Source of the DNA: Plantago ovata | Lineage: Eukaryota > Streptophyta > Magnoliopsida > Lamiales > Plantaginaceae | Reading direction: 5' to 3' | DNA length: 64,000 nucleotides | Assembly (NCBI GenBank): GCA_028274465.1 | Contig: CM051457.1 | Coordinates: forward strand, 73,630,496-73,694,495 | Shown here: positions 31,760 to 43,974 of the stretch, one piece after another | Position numbering within the stretch: the stretch's first letter is position 1 | How the letters are laid out: the number at the start of each line of letters is the position of its first letter | Translations under genes and position numbers: made by a program | The notes under the pieces: generated by a model | What the model saw: only the letters and a program-made list of their open reading frames with translations | Databases searched by the model: none | What the model was told of the DNA's origin: nothing

Positions 31760-32520
31760 TGGGAAGATCGTTTGTGTGTCATTTTTGTTTTCTTTCTCGT
31801 TGTGCTACTGCTGGCTAAAAAAAATCGAAAAAAAAGAAAAGAAAAAAATTCCAGGAAAAAAAAGAAAAACATCTGAAAAAAAAAAAAAAAAAGAAAAAAC
31901 CCCAAAAAAGCAAAGAAGGGTCCAAAAAGCCGTTTAGCAAAGTGTTGTCTCATTTTTCATGTAATGTTCGTAATCGTGTTGTAATTTCTGTCTTTCGTTT
32001 TGTTTGAGTGTCATCTGTTCTAGACCACCCTCGTCCTGCCATTCAGAAAGTGGTGAATAGCTTAAGGCTTTGCTTGAGAGATGGGTAGAATAGTGGAGTG
32101 TTATCTTTTTTAAGGAACCCTCCTTCGTTTGATGAGAGCCAGTATCGGTTCGACCTCTTTGAGGAAAAGTCTTAACTTGGTGAACAGCAGTAAGTCCTCA
32201 GTTTCATAGGAACGGGACAACCATTCGTATTCTAACATGTTTCATTACGTCGTCACTGACTAGGTCCAGGTAGAGAATGTTACGAGAGACTATCTTGCTT
32301 GACATAAGTGCTTATGTGAATGTGTATGAGTCAATCGAGGCATTCTTCAACCAATATCCATGTTATGATTTGTATGGTTTGTGTTCATATGTTTTTGATA
32401 GATTCAACAGATTAGTTCATTTCATTTGGCATGAGACTCCATTTTTTGTGTTGCATTGTTTTTTGCATTAGAGTCTAGCTTAGTTGCTTGAGGACAAGCA
32501 AAGGTTCGGTTTGGGAAATT

Positions 32521-33328
32521 TGATGAACGTGTATTTTACACTTTCATTCGAGTCTTTTTTCACCAATTTAGCTATCATCTATGTTAATTTAGCTATATTT
32601 TAGTGCATTTTATTAGAATAGTGTCACGTTTCCCTTTAGTTTGTATTTTACAGGTTTTGGGTGAAAAACGAGATTTTCCGGGCAATTATATTGAAGTGGA
32701 TGAGGAATTGGTGTTCCGAAGGCCTTTTTGGAGTATCTAGAAGATTCCGGATAGGATTTGAAGTCTAGGGGTCGAGTCTGAAGGCTAAAAGGTCACTAGA
32801 AGGCAAAAACCGAGTCCCAAAAGGAAAAGAAATCTGAAAACGCGTCAATAGCCGACTGGAGGTCCCGGGCGATTCGCCCGGGAAGTGGTGCGAACCGCCC
32901 CACACCAGGCGATTCGCCCGGTGTGTGGGGCGACTCGCCCCACACCTGCCGAATACCTATATATAGTTGCTAAGTTTTCTCCGTTTTTCATACTTTCCGA
33001 GACCTTTTATCTCACCTTTCTCATTAGTTTTAGGTAGGAATTCTCCAGAGCCTGTTCTGGGGATTCTTAGCTTAGGAGATACTTTTCTTATCGTTTTGGA
33101 GCTTGTAAAATCGCGATTCTTCGGAGATTGACAACCTTCGGTAACATTGTATCTTACAGTTTTTCTATTTATATTTATTTATCTTTCAACATGTTTTCAT
33201 TCAATCTTGCCATGATTTTTGTTGATTGCATGACATCTATGAGTAGCTAAACTTATCGTTGGTGATAGTATGTGATTTCTTAGCGAAGGGTTAATAATTA
33301 TGCTGATGGCTGTAGAGCGAATTAGACT
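32521..33328 (+). repeat. 3' LTR of N1, interrupted by ATH2
   Basis: Begins TGATGAACGTG after the polypurine tract and follows the 5' LTR closely to GAATTAGACT, where the inverted ATH2 LTR starts. The rest of the LTR was not found beyond ATH2. The palindrome cluster is at 32868-32945. Confidence 0.85.
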
Positions 33329-34517
33329 TGATGAACCGGAATTTGTCAGATTCTAATTAATCAAATAAATTTGTATTTAGCAAAAGGCAATCCACAACTA
33401 TAACGAAAACCGTAGTGTAGCAGTAAAATAACCTCGAGTGTCGATCTCTAAGGACTATAACTAGATTTATCTAATCTAACTTAGGAATATAAATCAACAA
33501 ACTACTTAGCAAAGGTTTTTCTTATCGGATAATGGAGGTTAATGATAGTATGATCATTCAAAGCATAGCAGGTTAATAATCATGCATGAAGTACCCGATC
33601 GTTTTGCATAGAGATCTTTGATCAATGAATTGTCCAATTGTGTTCGTTATAATCAACACTACGAAGATAGAGGTTTTAGATAGATCAAAGAAATAAAGCA
33701 ATAACTTAGAGTCTAATTCGCTCTACAGCCATCAACATAATTATTAACCCTTCGCTAAGAAATCACATACTATCACCAACGATAAGTTTAGCTACTCATA
33801 GATGTCATGCAATCAACAGAAATCATAGCAAGATTGAATGAAAACATGTTGAAAGATAAATAAATATAAATAGAAAAACTGTAAGATACAATGTTACCGA
33901 AGGTTGTCAATCTCCGAAGAATCGCGATCTTACAAGCTCCAAAACGATAAGAAAAAGTATCTCCTAAGCTAAGAATCCCCAGAACAGGCTCTGGATAATT
34001 CCTACCTAAAACTAATGAGAAAGGTGAGAGAAAAGGTCAGGGAAAGTATAAAAAAGGGAGAAAACTGAGCAACTATATATAGTGATTCGGCAGGTGTGGG
34101 GCGAGTCGCCCCACACACCGGGCGAATCGCCTGGTGTGGGGCGAATCGCCCCACGTCCCGGGCGACTCGCCCGGGACCTCCAGTCGGCTGGTTACGCGTT
34201 TTTGGATTTCTTTTCCTTTTCGGACTCGGTTTTTGCCTTCTAGTGACCTTTTAGCCTTTAGACTCGACCCCTAGACTTCAAATCCTATCCGGAATCTTCT
34301 AGATACTCCAGAAAGGCCTTCGGAACACCAATTCCTCGTCCACTTCAATATAATTGCCCGGAAAACCTCGTTTTTCACCCAAAACCTGTAAAATACAAAC
34401 TAAAGGGAAACATGACACTATTATAATAAAATGCACTAAAATATAGCTAAATTAACATAGAGGATAGCTAAATTGGTGAAAAAGACTCGAATGAAAGTGT
34501 AAAATACACGTTCATCA
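33329..34517 (-). repeat. 3' LTR of ATH2
   Basis: TGATGAACCGG...GTTCATCA, 1189 bp, followed by the inverted polypurine tract at 34518-34529. The palindrome cluster is at about 34095-34175. Confidence 0.9.
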
Positions 34518-36185
34518 AACTCCCCAAACCGAACCTTTGCTTGTCCTCAAGCAACTAAGCTAGACTCTAATGCAGAAAACAATGCAACACAAAAAATGGA
34601 GTCTCATGCCAAATGAAATGAACTAATCTATTTAATCTATCAAAAAACATATGAACAAAAACCATACAAATCATAACATGAATATAGGTTGAAGTGCCTC
34701 GATTGACTTATACACATTCACATAAGCACTTATGTCAAGACAAGATAGTCTCTCGTAACATTCTCTACCTGGACCTAGTCAGTGACGACGTAATGAAACA
34801 TGTTAAAGTACGAATGGTTGTCCCGTGTCTATGAAACTGAGGACTTACTGCTGTTCACCAAGTTAAGACTTTTCCTCAAAGAGGTCGAACCAATACTGGC
34901 TCTCATCAAACGAAGGAGGGTTCCCTAAAAAGATAACACTCCCCTATTCTACCCATCTCTCAAGCAAAGCCTTAAGCTATTCACCACTTCCTGAATGGCA
35001 GGACGAGGGTGGTCTAGAACAGATGACATTCAAACAAAAAGAAAAGATAGAAAATTACAACACGATTACGAACATTACAAGAATTGGAAAATGAGACACA
35101 ACACTTTGCTAAACTGCTTTTTGGCTCTTTTTTGGACGCTTCCTTGCTTTTTTGGGGTCTTTTCTCTTTTTTTTCCTTTTTTTTTCTTTTCTAGTTTTTT
35201 TTCTTTTTTCTGGAATTTTTCTTTTTCTTTTTTTTTTTGATTTTTTTTTAAGCCAGCAGTAGCACAAAAAAGAAAGAATGACACACAAACGACCTCCCCA
35301 AACCTATTCGAAAGAATAGGTTGGAGTACAAAATTTACGAAAAAGAAAAATAAAAATAAACTCACAACACACACTAAAAAATCGAAAAACAAGTCTAATG
35401 ATAGCGTAACCCCCTCCCCGAACCTATTCGAAAGAATAGGTTGCAAACAAAGGATCACACAATCTCACACTACCTCCTTCCTAGGCATTTAGCAATCTTA
35501 AAGCAAGGTGAAGACTTGTTGCCTCTTAGGTACATAATTACTCGGTAAAACAACCATAAGACCTTAACATGCATCATCCTATTATAAAGGCCTTCTTGAA
35601 CCGCAGTAGAGAAAACACCACTAAGTGATGTCGAGACTACCAAGCTTAACTAAGTGCAATACATAAATGTGACAAGCCAAGCGAGAAAAACTCCAAACAA
35701 ATTCATAGAGATGAAGCATATGATTAATGTCATAATTAGTTAATCTACCCAATAATAAAGTTCAAAAAATTTGGCAATAAACTCCACATAAAACATGCAA
35801 GACTATCCTAGGATGAATGTAGTGTATGCAACTAAATACTAAGAAAGCAGTAAACGTGCAAATGCAAAAACTTCACGAGCAAGACAAGTATAGAGATAAC
35901 AAGCGATAACCCCCCCAAACCTGAACGTCGTCGCTCGTCCCGAACGTCGAAAGTGGATTTAAGGTGAGAGCTAATACTTGTATAAGTGACCTATATTACT
36001 CAATCAAACACGTGAGAAAACAAAAGGGGTGATAAACGAGGTAAAAAGATCGATAATCTAGCATAATAGGAGAAAATCGGGTTCCCTCCGAAAGTGCTAA
36101 ATTATCATCTAGAGACCTATTTTATCACGAAAAACATACGAAAATATGAAAAACAATGCAATGATATGCTCGAAACACACTAACC
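34518..36185 (-). other. 3' non-coding region of ATH2
   Basis: It parallels ATH1 and N1: A-rich tract (element sense; T-rich on the plus strand at 35135-35250), twin hairpins at 35301-35322 and 35421-35442, and a C/G run near 35912. It lacks the GC palindrome block found in the other two. Confidence 0.7.
35301..35442 (-). ncRNA. Twin hairpins of ATH2
   Basis: Both copies have the full 9-bp stem and the element-sense loop TTTC. Spacing of 120 bases equals that in N1. Confidence 0.55.
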
Positions 36186-38735
36186 TTCAGTAGAGGCGGT
36201 AAGGGTAAGCTCGAGGTGATCAACCTCCCTTTGATCACTAGATATCTCGAAGTATGGCTTCACTCGTTGGCCATTCACTTTGAAAGTATTGCCCGTCTTT
36301 GGATCAAAGAGTTCTACAGCTCAATGGGGAGCAACTTTGATAATTTCGTATGGTCCATCCCAACGAGTACGGAGATTTCCAGGAAATAGTCGAAGGCGAG
36401 AATTAAATACCAAAGCTTTTTGCCCAGGAATCAGTTTCTTACGTACTATACCACGATCATGATACTTCTTAGTACGTTCTTTGTAGATCTTGGCATTTTC
36501 ATAAACACCTAGTCGCAATTCATCGAGCTCATCTAGTTGCAACAACCGTTCTTCGCCAGCTTTTCCCATATCAAGGTTGAGTGCTTTGATAGCCCAATAT
36601 GCCTTGTGTTCCAGTTCTACGGGAAGATGACATGCTTTCCCATACACAAGTCTGTACGGAGTGGTTCCAATCACCGTCTTGTAGCTAGTCCTGTATGCCC
36701 AGAGTGCATCATTCAATTTTCCTGCCCAATCTTTCCTACTAGGCTTCACTACTCGCTCCAGGATCTTCTTAATTTGACGGTTGCTAACTTCGACTTGGCC
36801 CGATGTCTGTGGGTGATATGGCGTAGCGACACTATGGTGGACACCGTATCTCTTAAGAAGGGAAGCAAAGGTTCTATTGACGAAGTGAGATCCTCCATCA
36901 CTGATGATTGTCCTAGGGCACCCAAATCTAGAGAATATTACTTCCTGCAAGAACTTCATAACAACTGCGCCGTCATTTGTTTTTGTGGGAATCGCCTCCA
37001 CCCATTTGGTCACATAATCCACCGTAACAAGAATGTATCCATAACCTCCACTTGATGGAAATGGTCCCATGAAATCAATGCCCCACACGTCGAAAGGTTC
37101 GACCACTAGATTCCCTTGAAGGGACATTTCGTCTTTCTTGCTAATATTACCACCTCGTTGACATGGGTCACAATTCTTCACAAAAAATCGAGCATCTCGG
37201 TATATTGTTGGCCAGTAAAATCCTGCTTGTAGTACTTTGCGAGCTGTTTTCAAGCCACTATAGTGTCCTCCACAATTAAGCTCGTGGCAATGACTCAACA
37301 CACTTTGTTGCTCTTCTTGTGGCACACATCTCCTCAGAATCCCATCAGCTCCTTCTTTGAAAAGATGCGGATCATCTCATATGAAAGACCTGTAACGCTT
37401 GGCAAGAGCTCTCTTGTCGGAGGCTGAAAAGTTAGTGGGGCAAACATTCATAGCCAAATAGTTTACAATATCAGCATACCATGACTCTTCATTAGCCTTC
37501 ATTAAGTGCTCATCAGGGAGGTCCTCATTGATGGGTATCGAATCAACAGGGATATTTGGTATTCTAGACAAATGATCAGCTACTAAATTCTCCCTACCAG
37601 CTCTATCCACTATGGTTAAATCAAAGTCTTGTAGCAAAAGGACCCAACGGATTAATCTAGGCTTAGAATCTTGCTTAGCTATTAAATGTCTCAAAGCAGC
37701 ATGATCAATATGGACATTCACAGGATGACCAATTAAATAAGACCTAAACTTTTGTAAAGCAAAAACAACGGCTAAAAATTCCTTTTCAGTAGTTGTATAA
37801 TTAACTTGTGCGGAGTCTAGTGTCTTACTAACATAATAAATCACACGATACTGCTTATCAACTTTTTGGCATAAAACGGCACCCATAGCAAAATTCGAAG
37901 CATCACACATAATCTCAAAAGGAAGATTCCAATCAGGCGGCACAACAATCGGGGCAGAAACAAGCTTTTTCTTAAGGGTATTAAAAGCAACTAAGCACTC
38001 ATTAGAGAAATGGAAAACCACATCTTTGCAAGCAAGCTACTTAAAGGTTTAGCAATTTTCGAAAAATCTTTAATAAACCTCCTATGAAACCCTACATGAC
38101 CAAGAAAAGACTGCAATTCTTTCACACAAGTAGGTGGGGGAAGTTTTTCAATGATGTCGATCTTAGCCTTGTCTACCTCAATACCTCTTTCAGAAACTAT
38201 ATGTCATAGAACAATGCCTTCCCTAACCATGTAATGACTTTTCTCCCAGCTTAAGGTCAAATTGCATTCAATGCACCTTTTCAGAACAAGATCTAATCTT
38301 TGCAAGCATTCATCAAACGAATCACCAAAAAGGGAAAAATCATCCATGAAAACTTCAACAAACGTAGTTACCATATCAGAGAAAACAGAAAGCATGCAAA
38401 GTGGCGGGAGCGTTGCATAGCCCAAACGGCATCCTCCTGTAGGCAAACGTTCCGAATGGGCAAGTGAATGTCGTCTTCTCCTGATCCTCCGGTGCAATCG
38501 GAATCTGGTAGAAACCTGATAAACCATCAAGAAAACAATAGAATTTCCGCCCCGCAAGGCGGTTTAGCATGTCATCTATAAATGGCAAAGGGAAGTGGTC
38601 TTTCTTAGTGGTGGCATTTAATCTTCTATAGTCAATGCACATCCGCCATCCAGTGGTCTTCCTAACCGGTACTAATCTCCCTTCTCATTCTCTTCCATCG
38701 TGACTCCTGATTCTTAGGAACTACATGAACCGGGC
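36186..38735 (-). pseudogene. pol: ATH2 pol: RT, RNase H, integrase
   Basis: The same motif order as ATH1 pol, with integrase core and C-terminal region at 37325-36321 ([27 protein letters not shown]), RNase H around 38021-37377 ([13 protein letters not shown]) and RT around 38642-38204 (FYCFLDGLSGFYQIP; MPFGLCNAPA). Several frames; broken in about four or more places. Confidence 0.86.
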
Positions 38736-40197
38736 TCACCATCGACTATCAGGAATGGGGTAAATCATATCGGCATCTAGCAACTTGATCACTTCTTTCT
38801 TTACCACCTCTTGCATGGCCAGATTTATCCTACGCTGAGGTTGCCTAACGGGTTTGGCATCTTGTTCTAGAGTGATGTTGTGCACACACCGAGTAGGGCT
38901 AATTCCCTTGATATCACTAATCCCCCATTCTATAGCTGCTGATTTTTCTTTCAAAACTTTGATTAGCCTACTTTCTTCATCGTTGGAGAGATGTGAGGAG
39001 ACGATCACAGGCTTCTTCTGATTTTCTTCTAAGTAGACATACTTGAGGTGCACAGGAAGTGGCTTTAATTCTAAGCTAGGCTCTTCAGGAAATTTACTTT
39101 CTTCCTCTTCTTCATCTAAAGGTTCAAGCACTTCTTCTCCTACGGGAATTTCTAGGGTGCTATCCATTATTTCAACTAGTTCCCTTGCTTCTTCGGTCAT
39201 GTAGCATGTTTCAGTCTGCATTGTTAGTGCCTCCTCAAGTGGTTCACGATTATCATAGCAATGATGAGATTCGGAAATCACGGAATCATAGTAATCTACA
39301 AAATTTAACTCTTCCACAACTTCCTTATCTCTGATGCTACATCCTACCAATTCAATCTTCTCGCCCATTACCTCCATGGTTATTTTCTTGCCCTTGAGTT
39401 CAAGGCATGTGTTGGTAGTTGCCATGAATGGTCTCCCAAGTAGTACTACGTGTTCGCGAATATGGCTCTTTCCCTCGTCTGCAGACTTCATTACTACAAA
39501 ATCAGATGGAATTATCAATTTGTCTACCTTCACAAGGATGTCCTCTATTATCCCGACTGGCCTCTTCACACTTTGGTCCGCCATTTGGACAACCATATCA
39601 GTTGGTGTCAATTCTCCGAGATCCAGGGTCGTGCATACCGAATAGGGCATTAAGTTAATGCTAGCCCCTAAGTCAAGCATTGCCTTCGTAGTTCGACCAT
39701 TCCCCAAGGCGATGTCGATGATGAAACTTCCAGGATCTTTCTTCTTCACAGGTAACTCGACAATCGAATTTACTGTCTCAACCCCATTAACTTCCTTTCC
39801 TGAAGTAATCCTTTTGTTCTTCATCTCACGAAAGAATTTCGTATAAGCTGGAATGTTTTGGATTAACTCTAAGAGGGGCACATTGACTTCAACTTTTGAG
39901 AGGCGTTGAAATAGGGGTGACTCTTGAATATCCTTCTTGGCTGGCTTGATCCGACTTGGGAATGGTACATGTGGTTTGGGAGGCACATATGGATTAGAAG
40001 ATTTGTGGAGTACTGCTGGCGTAGGAGTTCCCCTTTTGACCTCATCATCAACTATGTCTTCTACAGATGGTCTTGGTTCATCATCCTTCTCTTGAGGTTC
40101 TTTGGAACTTTCACTAACCTCTTGTTTGGTGCTTGGTCCTGTATTGTCGGTCCCAGATGGTTCAACACGTTTAGGACGCACGAAGTTAGGAATTTTG
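38736..40197 (-). pseudogene. ATH2 protease and gag end
   Basis: A 481-residue frame closely matching ATH1 23214-24647, with the retropepsin-like stretch (LGNGRTTKAMLDLGAS; HVVLLGRPFMATTNT) and the RT entry (EVVKKEVIKLLDADMIYP). The solo T LTR interrupts it at 40198; the matching gag-end sequence resumes at 42298. Confidence 0.78.
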
Positions 40198-42292
40198 TGA
40201 TAGTGTATATGTCCTAGAGACAGTCCTTATTAAGGGCATGGAGCCCTTATAGAGGGCATATATGTACTATTACACAGGTCAACGTAATATGATATATGTT
40301 TGTCGTTTTACTATTGAGTATCGCTTTCATATTTATATTACACCAGGCATGCAGCATGTCATATCTCTATTTCTGTCTGTATTGATATTAAACATGTCCC
40401 CTCGGATAGATGACCGATCACACATATAGTGGGAGCTATGTGAGTTATCATCTATCTCAAACTCTCCCTAGTCGAGGTTCATCTCGGATGTAGGGGTCTG
40501 AATGAACCAGATGAGACTAGTATGCGTGGAGGTTATACTTGTTGGAGCAAGTGTGAGCCGATCCCACGGCCACGGAACGGATTGTTGGACAATCGAGAAA
40601 CGTTCCCATAACTGCGCATAGTTGTTCGAAGAATGATTATAGAACAATGGAAGTACCCACCGGACACTCCCATCGATGTATACTCTACACCGAAGTGTCT
40701 ATGGGAACCGGTAAGTTGTCGAAGTGATGTCAGTCGTCCTTTGGACTTACAGGACTTTATCATCACATTTGTTGCCCCATATCCTTGGTGGGCCCGTCGA
40801 TGTCAGCTCTGAATAAGCAGTTGACCTAAGACACGATCCAGGATTATGGCTACATACAAATGGGGATGATAAGTGATTATGTGAATGATCCATCTCTCAC
40901 GTGTAGCACAGGAGAGCACTGCTCATAGTCGTTCATAGTTGTGATTGGTAAAACCGCTGGCCAGCGTATCAATATTATTATGATGGTCATAATAGATATT
41001 GGATTCACCATGCAACTCACTGAAGACGCCCGTGGATGTATTATTGGGATAGACACTTCATCGATCCTAGATACATTCGAGCAAGTTAGATGAAGGGACG
41101 TTACCGTCGCCGCGTTGAGCGCAACAGACTTCGCAACGAAAGGGTTAGCTTTGAGAAACCTCTCAAACGTCCTCATGTATTAATATTGCAAATGGAACCG
41201 TCTAGGAATTCCATTTTGCCTAGTCTAGGACTTGCTTAATACAATGAGGCCCTATGGGTCACACTATGTGGAGATTCAGCTTATCCGAATATCCTTGAAG
41301 ATGGAATCGCAATTAATTTGGAATTAATTGTGATTGATGGATTATAATTAATTTGGAATTAATTATAATATTTAGTGGCTTATTTGGAATTATTAATTGA
41401 ATTGACTAATTAATTATATTTTATGTAAATACAATTAAAGATTATATTTTAGAAATATAATAGAGGTTTGATTTGAAAGGATATGTTAATTTAGAATTAA
41501 CATATGCACATGGGCAAAATTTACTTGGAGTTTGAATTGCCTTAGAACTATAAGTGGGTCCCAAAATCGGGACCCACCTATCACCCTTAGGATGCGCGCG
41601 CGCGCGCAAGTCGGAGTAGGGGAAGGAGTTCGACTCCTTCCTCTATTAGAAGTCTAAGGGATAAGTTAGATTTTCCTGATTGAGTTTTAATTTGATTGGG
41701 AATGAATCTAGACTTGATATTGGTTTCCTAGTGCGATAAGAATTAGATTCTTATTCCTTTACGAAGTCTAATTGCTTATGCTTTAGGCTTATATTGACTA
41801 CTATATATAGTAGACTATTAGAGAGCTTTTGACATAGATTTTCACACAGTTGAAGAATCAAATTCTTAGAGAATTATTCTACCTTTCTTAGAGAAAACAA
41901 AAGCTCTCCCCCACCTCACCTAAGCCACGCGCGCGCCACCTACCGGAGGAAAACCGCCGCCCTATCTTCTTGGTCACACAAAGAATATCCTAGCATTCTT
42001 TCCGATAGGCTGTTCATCCGTGGATACCAAGGTTGAGGTTCTAGGAGCTGGAAACTAACCTTTATTGTCTTGCAGATAATCAAAGTATTGCAGATATCTT
42101 CGACTTCGACGAAGGAGAAGATACACAGGATTATTACGAAGACTTGGAAGCTGCTTTGGAAGTAAGGTTAGTCTTCTAATTGACGTGTTTAAATATATAC
42201 GGCATATACATAATCAATTAACCTGTATGTTAAGAATTTTTTTGAAATTCCGCTGCGTACCCTAGGGGTAACTCTGATCGTATTTTCTTACA
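40198..42292 (+). mobile_element. Solo T-family LTR with TSD TTTTG
   Basis: TGATAGTGTATATG...TTTTCTTACA, 2095 bp, flanked by TTTTG at 40193-40197 and 42293-42297 inside ATH2. The palindromic TATA site is at 41798-41813. It is one of the latest events in the window, because it cuts ATH2, which itself cuts N1. Confidence 0.93.
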
Positions 42293-42297
42293 TTTTG

Positions 42298-42496
42298 GTC
42301 ATTTTTCCTCCACGAAGTAGTAGATTCACTTCTTCGTACTCATTTTCCTCGGTAGTAACAGTTGGAAGTGGCTCGGGATCAGCTTCAGGTGTCAAAACTG
42401 GGGAACTGGGGTCGTCCAGTTCCCTGGAGCTGGGGGGGCGATTCGCCCCCCACATCGGGCGGTTCTCCCCCCACTTCCAGGGGGGAGTCTTCGACT
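42298..42496 (-). pseudogene. ATH2 gag-region remnant
   Basis: Matches ATH1 24550-24810, including the GC palindrome block (42431-42484). Similarity ends near 42496. Confidence 0.75.
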
Positions 42497-42646
42497 GCTT
42501 TTTTTATTTATCTTTCAACATGTTTTCATTCAATCTTGCTATGATTTCTGTTGATTGCATGACATCTATGAGTAGCTAAACTTATCGTTGGTGATAGAAT
42601 GTGATTTCTTAGCGAAGGGTTAATAATTATGCTGATGGCTGTAGAG
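42497..42646 (+). repeat. Athila LTR fragment (+)
   Basis: From about 42503 the sequence equals the middle of the N1 3' LTR (33170-33318). Because N1 already contains that part, this is a separate fragment rather than the N1 continuation. Confidence 0.75.
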
Positions 42647-43697
42647 TGATGAACGTGTCAGATTCAGTCAAATAAATTTGTATTAGCCAAAGGCAATCCA
42701 CAACTACAACGAAAACCGTAGTGTAGTAGTAGAATGACTCGAGTGTCGTTCTCTCAGGACTATACTAGCTTTATCAAATCTAATTAAGAATATAAAACAG
42801 CAGATAGAAAGCAATAGGGGGTTTTCAAGCAGATAATGGAGATTGGTGATAGTATGGTCCTTCTTAACATCCTAACGTCCTAATGTGTTCCGTAATTATT
42901 CAACACTACGAAGATAATTGGTCTGATTGGTCGACAAGTGTCCAAGTGTGCATAATGATCAATACAACATACGAGAATTTTGGTTTCAACTGATCAACGA
43001 AATAAAGCAATGACATGGAGTATAATGCGCGATATAGCCATTAGCATGATTATCTTCCCTCGCTAAGAATTCACATACTACCACCAACGATAAATTTAGC
43101 TACTCATAATAGGCATGCAATCAATAGCAATCATAGAAGAAAACATATTGAAAGAAGAATAAAATAAGTAGATAAAAACTGTAAGATACAAAGTTACCGA
43201 AGGTTGTCAATCTCCGGATGATTGCGATCCTACGCGCTCCAATCTGCTATGAAAAAGTATCCCCTAAGCTATGGAACTCCCAGGACAGGCCCCGGGAAGT
43301 TCCTACCTAAAACTATAGAGAGAGGTGAGAAAGTAGGCTTGGAAAGATATGATTTTCGGAGAGAAAACTGAGCACTATATATAGGCCCGAAATAACTCCG
43401 GGGCGGTTCGCCCCCCAGTGCGGCGGTTCGCCCCACAACTATTTCGCGGAATTTCCGCGTTTTCGACATGGTTTTGGATTTCTTCACCTTTCCGACTCGG
43501 TTTATGACTTCTAGTAGCCTTCTAACCTCCAGAATCGGCCCCTAGACTCCAAATCCTATCCGGAAACCTTCAGATACTCCAAATAGGCTTCTGGAACACC
43601 AATTCCTTGTAGACTTCAATATAATTGCCTGAAAATCTCCGAATTTCAACCAAAACCTGTAAAATAAAATCTAAAGGGGACACTATTCTAATAAAAT
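42647..43697 (-). repeat. Diverged Athila LTR, 3'-truncated (-)
   Basis: Starts TGATGAACGTGTCAG and follows the Athila LTR to AAAACCTGTAAAAT and CTATTCTAATAAAATG near 43697. It is clearly more diverged than the other copies, with few palindromes (43398-43434), so it is an older or separate subfamily. Confidence 0.75.
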
Positions 43698-43974
43698 GTT
43701 ACGAGAGACTATCTTGTCTTGACATAAGTGCTTATGTGACTGTGTATAAGTCAATTGAGGCATTCTTCAACTTATATTCATGTTATGATTTGTATGGGTT
43801 TTTGTTCATATGTTTTTTGATAGATTCAATAGATTAGTTCATTTTATTTGGCATGAGACTCCCTTTTTGTGTTGCATTGTTTTTTGCAATAGAGTCTAGC
43901 TTAGTTGCTTGAGGACAAGCAAAGGTTCGGTTTGGGGAGTTTGATGAACGTGTATTTTACACTTTCATTCGAGA
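43698..43974 (+). repeat. Athila 3' internal end, polypurine tract and LTR start (+)
   Basis: Matches the end of N1 (32280-32520), including the polypurine tract TTTGGGGAGTT, then the first 32 bases of an LTR (43943-43974) before SIRE sequence begins. Confidence 0.78.

Larger units (their letters stand above)
30638..32520 (+). other. 3' non-coding region of N1
   Basis: No pol. It carries, in order, a GC palindrome cluster (30806-30923), a poly-G run (31116-31128), twin hairpins (31618-31759), an A-rich tract (31817-31910) and the polypurine tract (about 32508-32520). The order and sequence parallel ATH1, so these parts are likely cis-acting. Confidence 0.7.
28401..33328 (+). mobile_element. 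N1: non-autonomous, gag-only Athila relative (TR-GAG-like)
   Basis: 5' LTR (28401-29415), primer site, one gag ORF (29741-30637), a 1.9-kb 3' region like that of ATH1, a polypurine tract and a 3' LTR start at 32521. No protease, RT or integrase is present. Left flank is ATTGT; the right flank is lost because ATH2 sits in the 3' LTR at 33329. The LTRs are very similar by eye (about 2 percent), so the insertion is young. It looks whole apart from the interruption of the 3' LTR. The architecture recalls TR-GAG elements described in plants, though longer. Confidence 0.8.
33329..42496 (-). mobile_element. ATH2: Athila-like Gypsy, minus strand, interrupted
   Basis: 3' LTR (33329-34517), 3' non-coding region, pol and protease/gag end up to 40197, a solo T LTR insertion, then about 200 more bases of gag region (42298-42496). 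The 5' LTR, primer site and gag head are missing where scrambled Athila scraps begin. It is inserted in the N1 3' LTR (left flank AGACT). Very similar to ATH1 throughout; broken in several places. Confidence 0.88.

Noticed and set aside
41590-41610. CG-alternating run in T LTR as a Z-DNA or regulatory element
   Set aside because: The run length and sequence vary greatly between LTR copies (9538, 41594, 59965), consistent with simple slippage.
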